6,156 nucleotides of DNA from Nitrospirota bacterium (GTDB taxonomy: Bacteria; Nitrospirota; Thermodesulfovibrionia; UBA6902; DSMQ01): the NCBI GenBank assembly GCA_016207865.1, contig JACQZD010000001.1, forward strand, positions 1 through 6,156, in the 5' to 3' direction. A program made the translations under genes and the position numbers. Shown here in pieces: positions 5,775-6,156 of the stretch (position 1 is its first letter; every line of letters begins with the position of its first letter). The notes below the pieces were generated by a model. The model had not been told where the DNA came from and ran no database searches. It saw only the letters and a program-made list of their open reading frames with translations.

Positions 5775-5855
5775 CGTAATGCGTAACGCGTGATGGATTT
5801 GAGAAAAAGGAAAATCGCATATCAATCCATTGCTCATCACGCATTACGCATTACG
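5775..5855. repeat. Inverted repeat built from tandem 7-mers
   Basis: The left arm 5775-5795 is three 7-mers (CGTAATG, CGTAACG, CGTGATG) followed by GATT. The right arm is AATC (5824-5827), then CATTGCT, CATCACG, CATTACG and CATTACG (5828-5855). The last three right-arm units pair with the left arm over 21 bp with one mismatch. GATT then pairs with AATC, leaving CATTGCT as a seven-base bulge, exactly one unit. The loop between the arms is about 24 bases. This looks like a small palindromic mobile or extragenic element. Its right end is eight bases upstream of the GAGGTG ribosome site of the next gene. Confidence 0.7.
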
Positions 5856-5859
5856 GTCG

Positions 5860-5869
5860 TAAGAGGTGA
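5860..5869 (+). promoter_or_regulatory. Ribosome binding site deciding the start of the small cysteine-rich gene
   Basis: TAAGAGGTGA closely matches the complement of the 16S rRNA tail (TAAGGAGGTGA, one base missing). The GAGG part ends five bases before ATG 5872. The in-frame GTG at 5866 falls inside this site and has no ribosome site of its own, so ATG 5872 is preferred. Confidence 0.65.
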
Positions 5870-5871
5870 AT

Positions 5872-6108
5872 ATGCTTTTAAAAGAAGGCTGTCCCGGAAG
5901 CAGTGAGATAAAACAGCCCAAGCCCGAAGACATCAAGTGCAGGCATTGCGGCAAGACAGTTGAAATATGGACTGATGAAGTTGAGATAAAATGCAAACAC
6001 TGCGGCAAGACAATCACGCGCGCCTTAGGCCCCACATGCCTTGAACGGTGCGCCTTTGCCAAAGAATGCGTCGGCGAGGAAAAGTATAAGAGGCTGATGA
6101 AGAAATAA
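5872..6108 (+). CDS. Small eight-cysteine protein with zinc-ribbon core, function unknown
   Basis: This is a 78-residue soluble protein without signal peptide or membrane segment. Two CxxCG knuckles, C23-R-H-C26-GK and C41-K-H-C44-GK, are 14 residues apart and form a typical four-cysteine zinc ribbon. A second cluster, C56-x3-C60-x5-C66 (in PTCLERCAFAKECVG), plus C7 near the start, gives eight cysteines. These could hold a second metal or an iron-sulfur cluster, which is inference. The tail is basic (KYKRLMKK). Similar small CxxCG proteins ending in a C-x3-C-x5-C stretch are familiar to me from anaerobic bacteria, but I know no assigned function. The start at ATG 5872 is chosen because GTG 5866 lies within the ribosome site. 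The gene follows the heptamer repeat and has no close partner in view. Confidence 0.8.
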   Translation: MLLKEGCPGSSEIKQPKPEDIKCRHCGKTVEIWTDEVEIKCKHCGKTITRALGPTCLERCAFAKECVGEEKYKRLMKK

Positions 6109-6156
6109 CTTCCCTGCCCTTCTATCCTTTGAAAATTCTTTTCTTTATACTTTAAA

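Noticed and set aside
5615..5855. CRISPR array or tRNA-like structure in the repeat-rich gap
   Set aside because: Repeats are inverted and unequal rather than regularly spaced direct repeats with unique spacers, and no cloverleaf can be drawn.
5866..5871. GTG start two codons upstream for the zinc-ribbon gene
   Set aside because: The GTG is part of the ribosome binding site TAAGAGGTGA and has no site of its own upstream, so ATG 5872 fits better.
5844..6062. 72-codon minus-strand open frame with a repeated LPQCLH pattern
   Set aside because: The pattern is the antisense image of the repeated CxxCGKT knuckles of the zinc-ribbon gene on the plus strand.
6129..6151. TTGAAA and TATACT near the right edge as a promoter for the next gene
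   Set aside because: The spacing is only 11 bp, and no alternative -35 box is found at 16-18 bp. The following sequence is outside the window.

Overview
The window looks like chromosomal DNA from a Gram-negative, diderm bacterium of moderate GC content. The evidence is an outer-membrane-type lipoprotein with an OmpA peptidoglycan-binding domain, a Sec-exported periplasmic binding protein and a membrane sensor with a periplasmic loop. The style of the multi-PAS/GAF HD-GYP protein and of the small cysteine-rich protein suggests Nitrospirota (Thermodesulfovibrionia-like) or Desulfobacterota. That placement is an impression from protein style, not a demonstrated assignment.

Left part, minus strand (1-3963). 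A promoter near 3934-3963 reads leftward into a two-gene unit. The first gene encodes a PstS-like periplasmic substrate-binding protein (2974-3825). The second encodes a 963-residue sensor with the order TM, periplasmic loop, TM, PAS, PAS, GAF, GAF, HD-GYP (86-2977). The genes overlap by four bases (ATGA), so they are probably translationally coupled. The unit ends in a strong, symmetric hairpin terminator (37-81). Left of this, at the window edge, lies a perfect 18-bp palindrome resembling a repressor operator.

Middle (4023-5589). A small minus-strand gene encodes a degenerate PilZ-like protein. It is divergent from a plus-strand gene for a lipoprotein with about 200 residues of coiled coil and a C-terminal OmpA domain. 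The 175-bp gap between them holds two back-to-back sigma70-like promoters.

Right part (5590-6156). A 282-bp gap carries a dRS3-type palindromic repeat (5615-5683), small hairpins, and an inverted repeat whose arms are tandem 7-mers (5775-5855). The second repeat ends just before the ribosome binding site of a 78-residue, eight-cysteine protein with a zinc-ribbon core (5872-6108). The last 48 bases hold no feature I can support.

Working model (inference): the binding protein detects a small anion or other ligand in the periplasm and passes the signal to the loop of the HD-GYP sensor, which then hydrolyses cyclic di-GMP. The neighbouring PilZ-like protein may be an output of the same signalling, although it lacks the usual nucleotide-binding arginines. 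No transporter permease or ATPase gene is present beside the binding protein, which favours a sensing role over uptake.
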